Part shown: positions 1 through 8,922 of the stretch, one piece after another
Position numbering within the stretch: the stretch's first letter is position 1
Layout: every line of letters starts with the position of its first letter
From: Akkermansiaceae bacterium
GTDB taxonomy: Bacteria; Verrucomicrobiota; Verrucomicrobiia; Verrucomicrobiales; Akkermansiaceae
Length of the DNA: 64,000 nt
Assembly (NCBI GenBank): GCA_026421245.1
Contig: JAPKDJ010000011.1
Location: 1-64,000, forward strand
Direction: 5' to 3'
The notes under the pieces: generated by a model
Told to the model about the DNA's origin: nothing
What the model saw: the letters and a program-made list of their open reading frames with translations, nothing else
The model's database searches: none
Program-made: the position numbers and the translations under genes

Positions 1-10
1 CCCTTCCGAA

Positions 11-121
11 TTCCAAAAGAGCGGAATGAAATTTTAAGTGTTTTGAGGTGAGCCGGGCGCTTTTCAGGCATCGCCACGTTGCTTGCCCAAAAAACCACTC
101 CGGCATTCCGCTCTTTTGGAA
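11..121. repeat. 18-bp perfect inverted repeat around a 75-bp core
   Basis: Positions 11-28 and 104-121 are exact reverse complements (left arm TTCCAAAAGAGCGGAATG). The 75-bp core has no plausible ORF. It lies just downstream of the minus-strand gene ending at 139, so it could be a transcript-end structure. The long spacer and the lack of a terminal T run next to the arms fit a small non-autonomous element with terminal inverted repeats better. I saw no second copy in this window. Confidence 0.5.
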
Positions 122-138
122 CTCTCCGTGGTGCACGG

Positions 139-1026
139 CTACCGCCCTTCGAGCTGTTTGCGGAGCTGCCCGGCCAGCTTGCCGTGGGCTGAATTGGCGT
201 CCACCGCAATCATCTCGTCCGCAGCCACGATGGCTTCCCGGAATTTCTTGCCATGCCTTAGAGCGGCCAGCTTTGGGAAAAGTGCTTTTTGCAACAACTC
301 TCCCTCGGGCTGGAATTCGCGCACGTAGGTATCAACCAACTTCACGACTTCATCGTAGGAATTCTTGTGAAAGACTTCCTTCAAGGCCCGATCGAGGTCA
401 CGAAATCCTTCCGCCGCCAACCGCTTCCTTTGAAAGCCCAAGGTGTCATTGGGATCCACTTCCGCAAGTTCTGCTATGTGGCTGGCATGCAATTTGGCGG
501 AAGCTCCTTTGGGGGATTTTTTTAGAACGGCAATGATCGCCTTGGCCCGCGCAAGTCCTTCTTTTTCATAGGCCTCCGCGAATGCTTGGTTCCGATCCGT
601 TTGTTCGGTGGATTTTTTGAGCAGATGTTTGGCGTAGTCATCAGGCCCTCCCATCAACGCCCCGGTTTCCGAAGCATACGATCGTCCTTTTGAATCCAGA
701 TAGAACGCCGTGGGGTAGCTCTCGACTCTAAAACTTTTTGCAACAATCCGGTTTGCGGCCAAAGGAGAAATCATACCAGGCTTCTGCTGGAGAGGGACAT
801 CAAGATGCACCAAGACGAATTTTTCGGCGACCGCCTTTTGGAAACTCTCCTGCGAAAGCACCCGCTTCTCCAGCTGAAGGCAGGCACCCGAGACCTTCAG
901 TGAAGTGAAGATGAGATAAATATTCTTCTCCTCTTTCGCGGCCAAATTCCTGGCCGTATCGAGGTCCTTAAGCCAGGCCGCCTTGAGGGGCAGGACAAAC
1001 AGGACTACGAGACCAAAACGCCACAT
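139..1026 (-). CDS. Exported thioredoxin-fold protein lacking CxxC
   Basis: Exported protein of 295 residues. A hydrophobic signal peptide (MWRFGLVVLFVLPLKA) is followed by a thioredoxin-like domain over about residues 20-130. The cis-proline loop is visible (ESYPTAF, P105). The redox motif is degenerate: where related domains have WCxxC, this one reads VSGAC, leaving only C49. A classical dithiol oxidoreductase role is therefore unlikely, and a chaperone, scaffold or single-Cys role is inference. The C-terminal half is helical and TPR-like. I chose ATG 1026; a GTG at 1035 would give a 4-base overlap with the stop of the upstream gene. The two genes are surely co-transcribed, and the neighbour has the same fold, also without CxxC. 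No precise function can be assigned. Confidence 0.82.
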   Translation of the reverse strand: MWRFGLVVLFVLPLKAAWLKDLDTARNLAAKEEKNIYLIFTSLKVSGACLQLEKRVLSQESFQKAVAEKFVLVHLDVPLQQKPGMISPLAANRIVAKSFRVESYPTAFYLDSKGRSYASETGALMGGPDDYAKHLLKKSTEQTDRNQAFAEAYEKEGLARAKAIIAVLKKSPKGASAKLHASHIAELAEVDPNDTLGFQRKRLAAEGFRDLDRALKEVFHKNSYDEVVKLVDTYVREFQPEGELLQKALFPKLAALRHGKKFREAIVAADEMIAVDANSAHGKLAGQLRKQLEGR

Positions 1027-1031
1027 GGTGA

Positions 1032-2366
1032 TCACTTGCCCTGCTGAATATCAGCAGCCTTCTTGCGAAGTTCTTCCCCCTGCTTCTTCAACTCGGCGGC
1101 TTTCTTTTCAAGCAGTCCTATGTCCCGCTTGCGCTTCTCCATGGCCTCATGGTTCTCCACCACTTCCTTCATGGCCGTGGCTTTGCGGGCCAATTTCGCG
1201 CTCTCAACGCTTGCCTTTTTAAGGGCCTCGGCGGCCTTCTTGTCACCTTCACGGAGCTTCGTCAACTCAGCTTCAAGGTCGGAGATTTTTTTGGCCGAAG
1301 CCACATTTGACTTCTTAAGTTCCTCTTCTTTGACAATTGCCCTGGCGGCGGCGGCTTCGATTTCTTTGGCCTCCTTCTTCAGCGCGTTGATATCAGTCAC
1401 GATCGCCACCGGCTTGGAAACAATTGGCTTGGAAGGTTTCTTCACCCTGGGCGTCTTCGCGCGCTCATGACGAGTCTTGGCATTCGTCAGATAGGAAACG
1501 TATTGCTTGGAATTTTTGGCATAGTCGGATTCGGGAGCCATCTTGGTCATCACCTCAATCTCTTTGATCGCCTGCTCATAGTCATGTTTTCCGGCGAGAG
1601 CCTGGATCACATAAATCTTAAGGCGCTGGGCATCCTCGCCCTTGAGTTTCGCTCCCTCGGATTCAGCTTCTTTGATCACTTTGTCAAATTCACGGCTCCG
1701 GAGGAAGAGATTGTATCGCTCCCGCTCGCTGCGAAGGGCTTCGGCCTTCTCAATCTCGTTCACATAGCTGGTCTTCCCCTCTGGATCGGCCTGGGCAATG
1801 AAAGTTAACTCCGGTGAATAAAATTCGCGAATGCTCCCATCAGGGAGCGTTTCGAGGGATTTCAGGGCCTGAATGTAAAGGTTGGCTCGTTCCATTCCCT
1901 TCGCCTTGAATCCTTCGCCGAACAGGCGATCCCGCTCAACCCCCACCTTATGGAGCCCGGCAAGATGAGCGAGAAACTCATCAGGCTTGGCGTTGTTTGC
2001 TCCCGTGTAGGCATAGGGACGACCTTGCGGATCAACGAGGATCAACGAGGGCATTTCACGAAATCGATACTTTTGCTGGATCTCTAGTAAGTCTTTGTGG
2101 GCATCTTCACGCCGGTTGGGGTAGTCGAAAACGATCTTTTCGAAGTCCTTTGCCATTCCCTTTATGATCTCGTCATTCCGAAGGATCTCCTGATCGAATT
2201 TTTTGCTCCCCTTGCTCCAAGCGTTTCCGGAAATTACAATGAGAAGGTCTTTTTTCTGCTCGGCCGCTTTCTTTTGGGCAGCTTCCATTTGGTGCCCGGG
2301 ACAGTCTGCCGAAACAGCGAGAGGAAGAACTGCCAGAGCGGAAATGAAAAAGGTGATCGGTTTCAT
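1032..2366 (-). CDS. Exported thioredoxin-like protein with C-terminal coiled coil
   Basis: Exported protein of 444 residues with a clear signal peptide (about residues 1-20, ending AVSA). A thioredoxin-like domain spans about residues 25-145, with a cis-Pro segment (REMPSLILVDPQG). Its active-site position reads SGNAWSKGS and has no cysteines. A helical TPR-like middle follows, and from about residue 320 a long Lys/Glu/Ala-rich coiled coil runs to the end. It is first in a two-gene operon with the 139-1026 gene, whose start touches this stop. The coiled coil suggests oligomerisation or a structural role in the periplasm. Function is unknown; the fold call is confident, and a redox role is argued against by the missing cysteines. 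Confidence 0.85.
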   Translation of the reverse strand: MKPITFFISALAVLPLAVSADCPGHQMEAAQKKAAEQKKDLLIVISGNAWSKGSKKFDQEILRNDEIIKGMAKDFEKIVFDYPNRREDAHKDLLEIQQKYRFREMPSLILVDPQGRPYAYTGANNAKPDEFLAHLAGLHKVGVERDRLFGEGFKAKGMERANLYIQALKSLETLPDGSIREFYSPELTFIAQADPEGKTSYVNEIEKAEALRSERERYNLFLRSREFDKVIKEAESEGAKLKGEDAQRLKIYVIQALAGKHDYEQAIKEIEVMTKMAPESDYAKNSKQYVSYLTNAKTRHERAKTPRVKKPSKPIVSKPVAIVTDINALKKEAKEIEAAAARAIVKEEELKKSNVASAKKISDLEAELTKLREGDKKAAEALKKASVESAKLARKATAMKEVVENHEAMEKRKRDIGLLEKKAAELKKQGEELRKKAADIQQGK

Positions 2367-2420
2367 AATAGGTGAAAGATTGGGAGGGAAAGTCGCCCAG
2401 CGACGAGAATCCGTCGAGTG

Positions 2421-2456
2421 GAAAAAACAAAAAGGCTCCGGCGAACCGTAGCCTTT
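2421..2456 (-). terminator. Rho-independent terminator after the Verru_Chthon A-like gene
   Basis: Read on the minus strand, an 11-bp stem with one mismatch (arms 2446-2456 and 2431-2441) encloses a TTCG tetraloop and is followed by a T-rich tract (2422-2430). It lies 22 bases past the stop at 2479 and before the next minus-strand start at 2366. The 2479-6123 transcript therefore likely ends here, and the thioredoxin-like pair is transcribed separately. Confidence 0.85.
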
Positions 2457-2478
2457 GGTGTTTTAATGGTGGCGTGTT

Positions 2479-5400
2479 TTAAACTTCGTCCGCGCTCAAC
2501 CAGCGGAAGGAAACAATCCGGAAACGGCGACCGAAATCGGTCTGGTTTTCTTGAGGATCCTTGGGGTTCATCCCAGTGATGTCATCAGGGACGACCGGCT
2601 CGGGAGTGCGCTGGACAACCGCTTCACACCAGGCACGTGCGAGAACCTTTCCATTCACGTCCTTTGATTCGCCGTAAGAACGAACCGTGAAGGTATCGGA
2701 GCGTGCAACCAGACCGGATCCAATCACCTGAAGAATATCTCCCTGGGTGATGTATCCAGGTGTGCCATATCCGGTGGAGGCTGGTTTGAGCAGCTGGTCA
2801 CTTGGGGTGAGGTCAGCCTGGGATGGGCTTCCTTGCGCCACCAGTCTGCCTTGATTTGGCAGAGGCTCCCGAACAACCGGGAACTTAGTATTCTGACCCC
2901 GGTTGGGGAGTGACTTCTCAAGAGCAGCTTCAAGCGCTCCATTCCGACCGGTTTCGTCATCAGCAAGGCGGCGGTTCACAAAATCAGACAATCCAAAGAA
3001 CGGCGCCCGGATCTTGACCTCACGGACAATCGCCTCGGCAAACGAGTCAATCTCCTTGTCACCCAAGCTGCGGAAGCCGGTGAAAACCTTGGTGGAGTAT
3101 TCCGCTTTGACGTTCTCCTGCCCTTTCGGGAACAGGGTCCGCGGGAAAGGAGTCCGGTCCCTGGAGCCATAACCGGTATCCCGGGTGGTCGCGAGGAGAG
3201 CCTTCCAAGCTTCCTTATTCGTAGAGTGAACATCAAATCCTCCGTCCATCATGAGGCGCCCGGCAGCTCGGAAAAAGTCGGTGAGATCTTCACTTGGATC
3301 GCCATTCCGATCCCACAAACGAAGGTTTCCGTTCTTAAGCGGGCTTCTCACGGGATCTTGCGCGAAGTTGGCAATCTGGCCCGGGGTGGCACCTGTCAGG
3401 AAGAAATCAGACCAAAGGTTATGATTCACCTCGTAGCTCATGTCGAAGATGAGGTGGTTGTCCTCTGCCAGATAAAAGACGAGGTCACTGAAGAGCCGCG
3501 ACCAATAGGATGTCCCGTAACCCTGAGAAGACCACCCATGGTTGTTTCCAGGAATCTCCGTTGGAACCGTTCCGGTTCGGGGAACCCGTGGATCGGCGAT
3601 CGATGCACCAATGGCATAACTTGGTTGCCAAACATACTCCGAAAGCTGCAAGTGACGCAGATATCCCAGCGAGGGAATTCCAACTTCACGGGTAGGCACC
3701 TCAAAGGCGACCACGCTGTCCACTCCAAAGCCGGCAGGTCCAAATGGAAACCCAGTCTGGAAACCACCTTTTAGAACCGGTGACAAAGCATTCCAGGACA
3801 ATTCCTCACTCGGGTTGTCCCGCGTGTAAATCCCGTGGAAGTAGGGGGCCCGGCTGGTGACATTGTCGAATGGAGTCCGACAGATGTAGGAAGCACGGAG
3901 ATTCCAGTTTCCCAGCGCTGCCTCTTGCAAGAAGAGCTCGTTATTCGCGCCCTTGTTGGAGAGAGTTTCGTCCAGCCAACGGACACGGAAGCCATCCCGC
4001 GTGAAAGGGTGGGGAGGAACCCCTTCATCAACATGGTCGCCGACACCAGTCAACTGCACCACGTTGGCACCTGAGTCGACGTTCCACTCGAGGGGGTACT
4101 CATCGCCTCCACCGGCCTGCAGCGCGACACTTGCGTAAACCAGCATGGGCTCACTTCTGAAGCTCGAGATATTGGGGTCCGGATTGTTCTTCAGATACTT
4201 GAGCATGAACATATAGTTATCAGCTCCGTGCGTTCCGAAATTGAGCGGCTTTTCCCTGAAGGTGCTTGGAGCAACCGGCATAAATTCGGAGTTTTTATTG
4301 TCATCATCCTTCGCGTAGGTGGCTCTTTCTCCGCTGATCGTCCTGAGACGATAATCCTTGTAGAGATAGCTGGCGGATGATGGCGCTTCCTCTGCCTGGA
4401 GAATGTTGGATCCAAAGTTCCTGATATCCAACTCACGGGGTGGACCTCCCATGGAGAAGATAAAGGTCTCTCCGGCAGGAATCGTAACGGCAGGAAGTTT
4501 GAAATACACTTGACCACCAAACTGGTTGTCGAAGCTGTCTCTCCGGCCTCCGTAGTAGATTTCTCTGGTGAAGTTGGCGTTTCCATCCAACTCGATCGAC
4601 TTTTTACCATTGAGGAAGAGCTGCATAAGCATCGGCTTGTCCAACCTCATCTCCACGTTGTAGGGATTCCAAAGACCAATCCGGGGGTAGATGCATTGAC
4701 GCAAAACATGACTCTGCTCCACACCGGTTCCTTCCGGATAGGTCGCGAGGTTGTAGTAGGTCGCGGCTTCCACGATGACCGGAGTCATCTTGATGTCGGT
4801 CAGATTACGGGGATCGGCTGGTTTGAGATTCTCACCGTCATACACGTTCGCCCCGCCATTTCGAAATGGGGCGCCATTCCAAATTTTCTGCTCCCGGATA
4901 CCGGTTGAGCTTTCGCCAAAGCGAAACTCATTGGCGAGGTTCGCCCAGTTCCACAAAAGTTCAAAATTCGGGGCGATGTCTTGGTATTGCGAGTCGTCAT
5001 AGCTCTCGTCGCGAAGGAGCGCATAACGTTCGTTCGGAGGTCCGATCAAGCGGTCCTCCGGAGAGACTCCGATGTAGTGAACCTTGCTGGAATCCTGGAG
5101 ATCGTTAATCTCCGGGGCTTTGCCGCCATCGTCTCCATGAAGGAATGCTGAAAGGTTCCTCTTAAGGCCTCCGTCGCGAACGTTGCAGATCACACTGCTG
5201 GAGAGTCCGGTCATGGCATGGAAATTTTCCAAAACCCCTGCCCGGTTTGATTCGCTCACGAGAGTAAAGGTCTTCGGAGTTAACACCCGAAAGTCGCGGC
5301 TATCCTGTCCTTTTTCGATTCCGTCGATCACAAAAGGCTCCGCATCCTGGGGGTGAAGCATTCTCCACATTCCCAATCCGGAATTATGATCAATCGCAGT

Positions 5401-6123
5401 ATTGCGGTGGGCATCCGGGCGTCCAATATGAGCTTTTTGGTTATCCGCACTCACCCAGTAGGCGTAGGCCCCCTTCGGGCGATACTCAGTCCGACCATCG
5501 GGAGTCAGTTGCTGTTTTTCGGTCGTGACTTTCTTTACCCTCACGAAATCATCGGGGCTCTGGACCGATCCTCTCGAAACAATCTGTTCCACTTTTGGAT
5601 CCCGCTCCTCCAAAGTTTCGACGCGGGCATCCTGATACTCCCGGAAACCCGATAACTTGTCCCGGCCACCCTCGTTACCACTAACGAAGTAGTTGAAAAT
5701 CTGATCCTTTGCGCGGAAATCCGTTCCGTTTCGGGCATCCTTAACCCCTCCTTCGTCCATATCACGGGTGTAAGGACTTCCGTTCGAGTTCTGATCATAA
5801 ATGGAAGAGATCACCCCCATCCAGTGGCGGTTCTTAACCCCGTCAACTTGCAGTGAGTCTGGATCGGTATCCAAAATCGAAGCGCTCACCGCGATTCGCT
5901 GGTCCGGACCAAGATCGCGCTGAATTTCACCGAGGGCAATCATCAGTCCAAGGCGTGCATTGGCCCGTGCTTCTTCCTGAGCCCACTCGAAGCGGCTGGT
6001 CTTCACAGTCAGTGAGGCGAGAGACAGGAAGGCCACCGCAACCAAAGTGAGAAGAAGAAGAACGGAAATGGTCGCAATAAGGGCGAATCCCTTCATCGCT
6101 TGTCGAGCATTGTGCGCTTTCAT
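2479..6123 (-). CDS. Verru_Chthon cassette protein A-like, prepilin-type N-terminus
   Basis: Large protein of 1214 residues. Its N-terminus (MKAHNARQAMKGFALI) is a short basic leader, then a GF junction, then a roughly 24-residue hydrophobic helix, as in type IV prepilin-like and PilX-like proteins. This layout and the body (helix, RANARLGLMIALGEIQ segment, long soluble part) match the Verru_Chthon cassette protein A family described from Verrucomicrobium and Chthoniobacter. Those proteins are thought to be surface or secretion-associated; function is unproven. I chose ATG 6123 because it places the leader correctly. The open frame extends upstream to 6390, but that stretch is not protein-like. 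Other members of the cassette (small prepilins) are not adjacent. The gene ends at a clear terminator and appears monocistronic. Confidence 0.82.
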   Translation of the reverse strand: MKAHNARQAMKGFALIATISVLLLLTLVAVAFLSLASLTVKTSRFEWAQEEARANARLGLMIALGEIQRDLGPDQRIAVSASILDTDPDSLQVDGVKNRHWMGVISSIYDQNSNGSPYTRDMDEGGVKDARNGTDFRAKDQIFNYFVSGNEGGRDKLSGFREYQDARVETLEERDPKVEQIVSRGSVQSPDDFVRVKKVTTEKQQLTPDGRTEYRPKGAYAYWVSADNQKAHIGRPDAHRNTAIDHNSGLGMWRMLHPQDAEPFVIDGIEKGQDSRDFRVLTPKTFTLVSESNRAGVLENFHAMTGLSSSVICNVRDGGLKRNLSAFLHGDDGGKAPEINDLQDSSKVHYIGVSPEDRLIGPPNERYALLRDESYDDSQYQDIAPNFELLWNWANLANEFRFGESSTGIREQKIWNGAPFRNGGANVYDGENLKPADPRNLTDIKMTPVIVEAATYYNLATYPEGTGVEQSHVLRQCIYPRIGLWNPYNVEMRLDKPMLMQLFLNGKKSIELDGNANFTREIYYGGRRDSFDNQFGGQVYFKLPAVTIPAGETFIFSMGGPPRELDIRNFGSNILQAEEAPSSASYLYKDYRLRTISGERATYAKDDDNKNSEFMPVAPSTFREKPLNFGTHGADNYMFMLKYLKNNPDPNISSFRSEPMLVYASVALQAGGGDEYPLEWNVDSGANVVQLTGVGDHVDEGVPPHPFTRDGFRVRWLDETLSNKGANNELFLQEAALGNWNLRASYICRTPFDNVTSRAPYFHGIYTRDNPSEELSWNALSPVLKGGFQTGFPFGPAGFGVDSVVAFEVPTREVGIPSLGYLRHLQLSEYVWQPSYAIGASIADPRVPRTGTVPTEIPGNNHGWSSQGYGTSYWSRLFSDLVFYLAEDNHLIFDMSYEVNHNLWSDFFLTGATPGQIANFAQDPVRSPLKNGNLRLWDRNGDPSEDLTDFFRAAGRLMMDGGFDVHSTNKEAWKALLATTRDTGYGSRDRTPFPRTLFPKGQENVKAEYSTKVFTGFRSLGDKEIDSFAEAIVREVKIRAPFFGLSDFVNRRLADDETGRNGALEAALEKSLPNRGQNTKFPVVREPLPNQGRLVAQGSPSQADLTPSDQLLKPASTGYGTPGYITQGDILQVIGSGLVARSDTFTVRSYGESKDVNGKVLARAWCEAVVQRTPEPVVPDDITGMNPKDPQENQTDFGRRFRIVSFRWLSADEV

Positions 6124-6232
6124 GATGAACACTATGTAAACACATTGTGCCTTCGTGACAACCAAGAAATTTGCTCTTTTTACAAAAAAATCTTCGATAT
6201 TTTTCAAAATTAGCCACCCCTCCCCATTTATT

Positions 6233-6430
6233 ATGAACGTCAATTCCGTCGCGCAAACCAAGATCTTTGCCCGCCTTCTCACCATTCCCGTGGTCAAAGG
6301 GGCAGAAGAGAGTTCGTTCAAATTCATCAACCTCTCCGGCGACTGGGACTTCTTCCCCAATCTCAAGGAGAATCGTGGCAAACCGAACACCCTCGATCTC
6401 CTCGCCCAACCGGTCGCCCTCGCCGGCTAG
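6233..6430 (+). CDS. Possible small protein, 65 residues, unknown
   Basis: A short plus-strand frame starts at ATG 6233 and stops at 6430, two bases before the convergent methyltransferase gene ends. Third positions are strongly C/G, as in real genes of this window, and the composition is protein-like (NLSGDWDFFPNLKENRG near the C-terminus). No signal peptide, membrane helix or recognised domain. There is no convincing ribosome binding site. It lies opposite the unused upstream extension of the Verru_Chthon A-like frame. Could be a genuine small gene or chance; moderate-low confidence. Confidence 0.4.
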   Translation: MNVNSVAQTKIFARLLTIPVVKGAEESSFKFINLSGDWDFFPNLKENRGKPNTLDLLAQPVALAG

Positions 6431-6431
6431 G

Positions 6432-7193
6432 CTAGATCTCTTTCAACCGAACTCCTTCGTGCTGGAGGAGCTTTCGCTTGATATCAAGCCCTCCTCCAAA
6501 GCCCGTCAGCGAACCATCTTTGCCAATCACCCGGTGGCAGGGCACAATGATCGAAATGGGATTCGCCCCATTCGCAGTTCCCACCGCACGGACCGCCTGA
6601 GGGTTTTCCATGGACGCCGCGAGTTCTCCGTAGCCCCGGGTCTCGCCAAAAGGAATCGCGCTGAGATGACGCCAGACCGCCCGCTGAAACTGACTTCCGC
6701 GTGCATCGAGCGAAATGCTGAAGCTCTCCCGATCCCGTGCAAAGTACTCTGCCAACTCCGCCTCCACCTGATTCAAAATCTTGTCGCGTGGGTTCTCCTT
6801 CGGCAGCGAGGTCTTCTCCACCCGGTGGCCGAAATAAAGTCCGCATAACCCTTTCTTGGAACTCAAAAGATAAAGCGGGCCCACCAAACTCATCACTTTC
6901 CTAGCCGCCACCGCATGAGTCGGCATTGTTTCTTTCTTCTTCTCCTTTATCGGCTTTGAACTCATGCCATTCCCTTTCCGTCCGCCCCCAAAGTATTTTT
7001 CGCTCCGATACCGCAACCAAACCCGGAGTTGTTCGGGGACTTCCCCACGCTCCGCTTGTGTCAATTCCTCATACGATTCGATGGCGCGCTCCCTTTCCCG
7101 TCGACAGGCTTGGTTTTCATGAGCGTCCCAGCGCTTCCGCGCTTCGCGAATCCGGCGGCACGCTTCTTTGATCAATCCCGACCGCAAATTCAT
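6432..7193 (-). CDS. ogt: Methylated-DNA-protein-cysteine methyltransferase with N-terminal extension
   Basis: DNA repair enzyme that removes O6-alkyl groups from guanine by transfer to its own cysteine (suicide reaction). The C-terminal domain (about residues 95-253) has the acceptor motif VPCHRVIGKDG with C219, the preceding NGANPISII strand and the RAVGTANG segment, all typical of the Ogt/MGMT family. Residues 1-76 are unusual: a charged helical stretch with a distinctive LRVWLRYRSEKYFGG segment, joined without a stop. The methyltransferase alone could start at ATG 6965, close to the usual family length. I kept the full frame because the extension starts with an ATG and looks like real protein. 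It is convergent with the small ORF at 6233-6430. The enzyme call is sure; the start is not. Confidence 0.88.
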   Translation of the reverse strand: MNLRSGLIKEACRRIREARKRWDAHENQACRRERERAIESYEELTQAERGEVPEQLRVWLRYRSEKYFGGGRKGNGMSSKPIKEKKKETMPTHAVAARKVMSLVGPLYLLSSKKGLCGLYFGHRVEKTSLPKENPRDKILNQVEAELAEYFARDRESFSISLDARGSQFQRAVWRHLSAIPFGETRGYGELAASMENPQAVRAVGTANGANPISIIVPCHRVIGKDGSLTGFGGGLDIKRKLLQHEGVRLKEI

Positions 7194-7308
7194 ATCCAGG
7201 ACGATAAATCCGAACCATTTAAAAAAAAGTTCAAAAAAGTTCGAACGAATTTCAAGACCGAGAGTCTATCCCTACGATAGTTAGCAATTAAATGTCGTTT
7301 TTCATATA

Positions 7309-7406
7309 GGGTGAACAGGCATTTGCCTCAAACCCGTGAGTGCGGAATTTTGAGATGCAGATGCTCAGAAACCGCCGGAACTTTTCGCAAGAGTTCCGGC
7401 GGTTTT
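7309..7406 (+). ncRNA. Candidate structured RNA or leader ending in a strong terminator hairpin
   Basis: Intergenic sequence upstream of the MATE gene folds on paper into consecutive hairpins. The first is GGGT (7309-7312) with ACCC (7332-7335), enclosing AGGCA/TGCCT (7317-7321, 7324-7328). A TGAG/CTCA pair follows (about 7350-7367). Last comes a 14-bp perfect stem (7369-7382 with 7392-7405) followed by TT and an AT-rich tail, which looks like an intrinsic terminator. A weak promoter-like pair (TTAGCA at 7281, CATATA at about 7303) sits just upstream. It could be a small RNA or a terminating riboswitch-type leader for the exporter starting at 7459. I recognise no known riboswitch class. Confidence 0.4.
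7369..7406 (+). terminator. Strong intrinsic terminator-like hairpin upstream of MATE gene
   Basis: 14-bp perfect stem (arms 7369-7382 and 7392-7405) with a 9-base loop, ending in a short T stretch (7403-7406). It lies 53 bases before the ATG at 7459 and cannot terminate any plus-strand gene seen upstream, since the preceding gene is on the minus strand and begins at 7193. It therefore marks either the end of a small transcript or an attenuator. Confidence 0.65.
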
Positions 7407-7458
7407 GCATTTAAAGAATGTCCCATCACGGGCCGGACCGCTATGCAGCGGCCCACCA

Positions 7459-8919
7459 ATGGCGCGCCCGGGAAAAATCATTGAAGCCGAACAACGCTCG
7501 GGCCTTCAGAAAGCCGATGGCAGCCTCGCCGGTCGCCTCGGAAAGCTCTCCCTCGGACGACAGGTCGTCGCCCTTGCGATCTGGCCCTTCCTTGAGCAAA
7601 TCCTCAGCTTCATGGTCAACACCGTGGACCTTATCCTCGCCACCCGTATGGCCGAGGGAGATGCCCGCGTCGCCATCATGGACGCCCTCGGTCTCGGGGG
7701 ATACGTCATGTGGCTCATGATGATCCTGCAAGGAGCCGTCGCCACCGGAGTCCTCGCCATTATCTCACGGGCGGCCGGTGCCCGAAAGCCCGACGAAGCG
7801 CGCGAAGGTCTCGTCCAGGGCATCCTCGCCGGTCTTTTGATGGGGGTTCTTTCCGGACTCATCATCCGGCTCTCCCTCCCGACTCTCATCCGGATCTTTG
7901 GTCTCTCAGACGCCGCCGCCGGATACGCCTTCGACTACCTCTCCATCCTCTGCTGGTCTTGCCCCGTCCTTGGCATCTTCTATGCCTGCACCAACGCCCT
8001 TCGTGCCATCGGGGACACCCGCACCCCCTTCTTCATCATGCTCCTGATCAACGTGAGCAATGCCATCCTCAGCTCATGCTTCGTCTTCCTTGAACCCCCC
8101 ATCGGCGGGATGGGCATCGCGGGACTGGCCTATGGAAGTCTTCTCGCCTGGGTCCTCGGAGCCATCGTCGTGGTCGCCCTCCTCTACCGAAACCCCCGAC
8201 CGCACTCCGACGAAATCACCCTCACGCTTCGGGAAGCCGATTGGGCTCCCCAGCGCGAAATGATGGCCCGCATTGGACGCGTCGGACTTCCCCAGGGCGT
8301 TGAAATGCTCGGGATGTGGCTCATCCACGCCTACGTCCTCAGATTCATCACGGGCCTCGCTTTCGACGGAGCATTGGGTGCCCACTTCATCGCCATTCGC
8401 GTCGAGTCCCTGAGCTTTCTTCCCGGATTCGCGATTGGGACCGCCACTGCCACCCTCGTCGGCCAATACCTCGGAGCAAACAATCCCGCCATGGCGATGA
8501 AAGCCCTCCGCACCGCCTGGCTTTACGCCCTCGCCTTCATGAGCGCGATCGGCGTGTTTTTCCTCATTGCGCCCGAAGTCATTGTCCACCTCATCCTGCC
8601 CGAAACCGATTCCCAAGCCACCCAACTCATCGCCGTTGCCGTCCCCCTCGTCTTCATCTGCGGTATTTTCCAACCCGCTCTCGCCACCACCATCGTCATG
8701 AAAACCTCCCTTCGTGGAGCCGGAGCCACCAAGACCGTCATGATCTGCTCCTTTGCCTGCCTCATCCTTTTCCGGGTCATCGGAATCACACTCTACGACG
8801 CCTTTGCCGATCTCACCCTGAACATCATTTGGATCTTCATGAGTATCGACCTCTTTATTCAGGCCTTCGTGTTCGCCACCATCGCCTGGCGGGGCAAGTG
8901 GGTGAATGCCCAAGTCTAG
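7459..8919 (+). CDS. MATE family efflux transporter
   Basis: Inner-membrane multidrug or metabolite exporter of 486 residues, close to the usual MATE length, driven by H+ or Na+. About twelve hydrophobic helices are visible. The N-terminal half contains PFLEQILSFMVNTVDLILA and the C-terminal half starts near VGLPQGVEMLGMWLIHAY, reflecting the pseudo-twofold repeat of this family. I chose ATG 7459 (MARPGKII). The longer frame from 7405 would begin inside the terminator hairpin at 7369-7406. The gene stands alone on this strand, 3 bases from the stop of the convergent propeller gene. The structured RNA upstream may control it. Substrate cannot be told from sequence. Confidence 0.9.
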   Translation: MARPGKIIEAEQRSGLQKADGSLAGRLGKLSLGRQVVALAIWPFLEQILSFMVNTVDLILATRMAEGDARVAIMDALGLGGYVMWLMMILQGAVATGVLAIISRAAGARKPDEAREGLVQGILAGLLMGVLSGLIIRLSLPTLIRIFGLSDAAAGYAFDYLSILCWSCPVLGIFYACTNALRAIGDTRTPFFIMLLINVSNAILSSCFVFLEPPIGGMGIAGLAYGSLLAWVLGAIVVVALLYRNPRPHSDEITLTLREADWAPQREMMARIGRVGLPQGVEMLGMWLIHAYVLRFITGLAFDGALGAHFIAIRVESLSFLPGFAIGTATATLVGQYLGANNPAMAMKALRTAWLYALAFMSAIGVFFLIAPEVIVHLILPETDSQATQLIAVAVPLVFICGIFQPALATTIVMKTSLRGAGATKTVMICSFACLILFRVIGITLYDAFADLTLNIIWIFMSIDLFIQAFVFATIAWRGKWVNAQV

Positions 8920-8922
8920 AAT

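Noticed and set aside
6124-6390. Upstream extension of the Verru_Chthon A-like frame
   Set aside because: It would hide the prepilin-type leader at 6123 and is not protein-like.
8074-8913. 279-residue antisense frame over the MATE gene
   Set aside because: Asp/Gly/Glu-rich shadow without motifs; the transporter is unmistakable.
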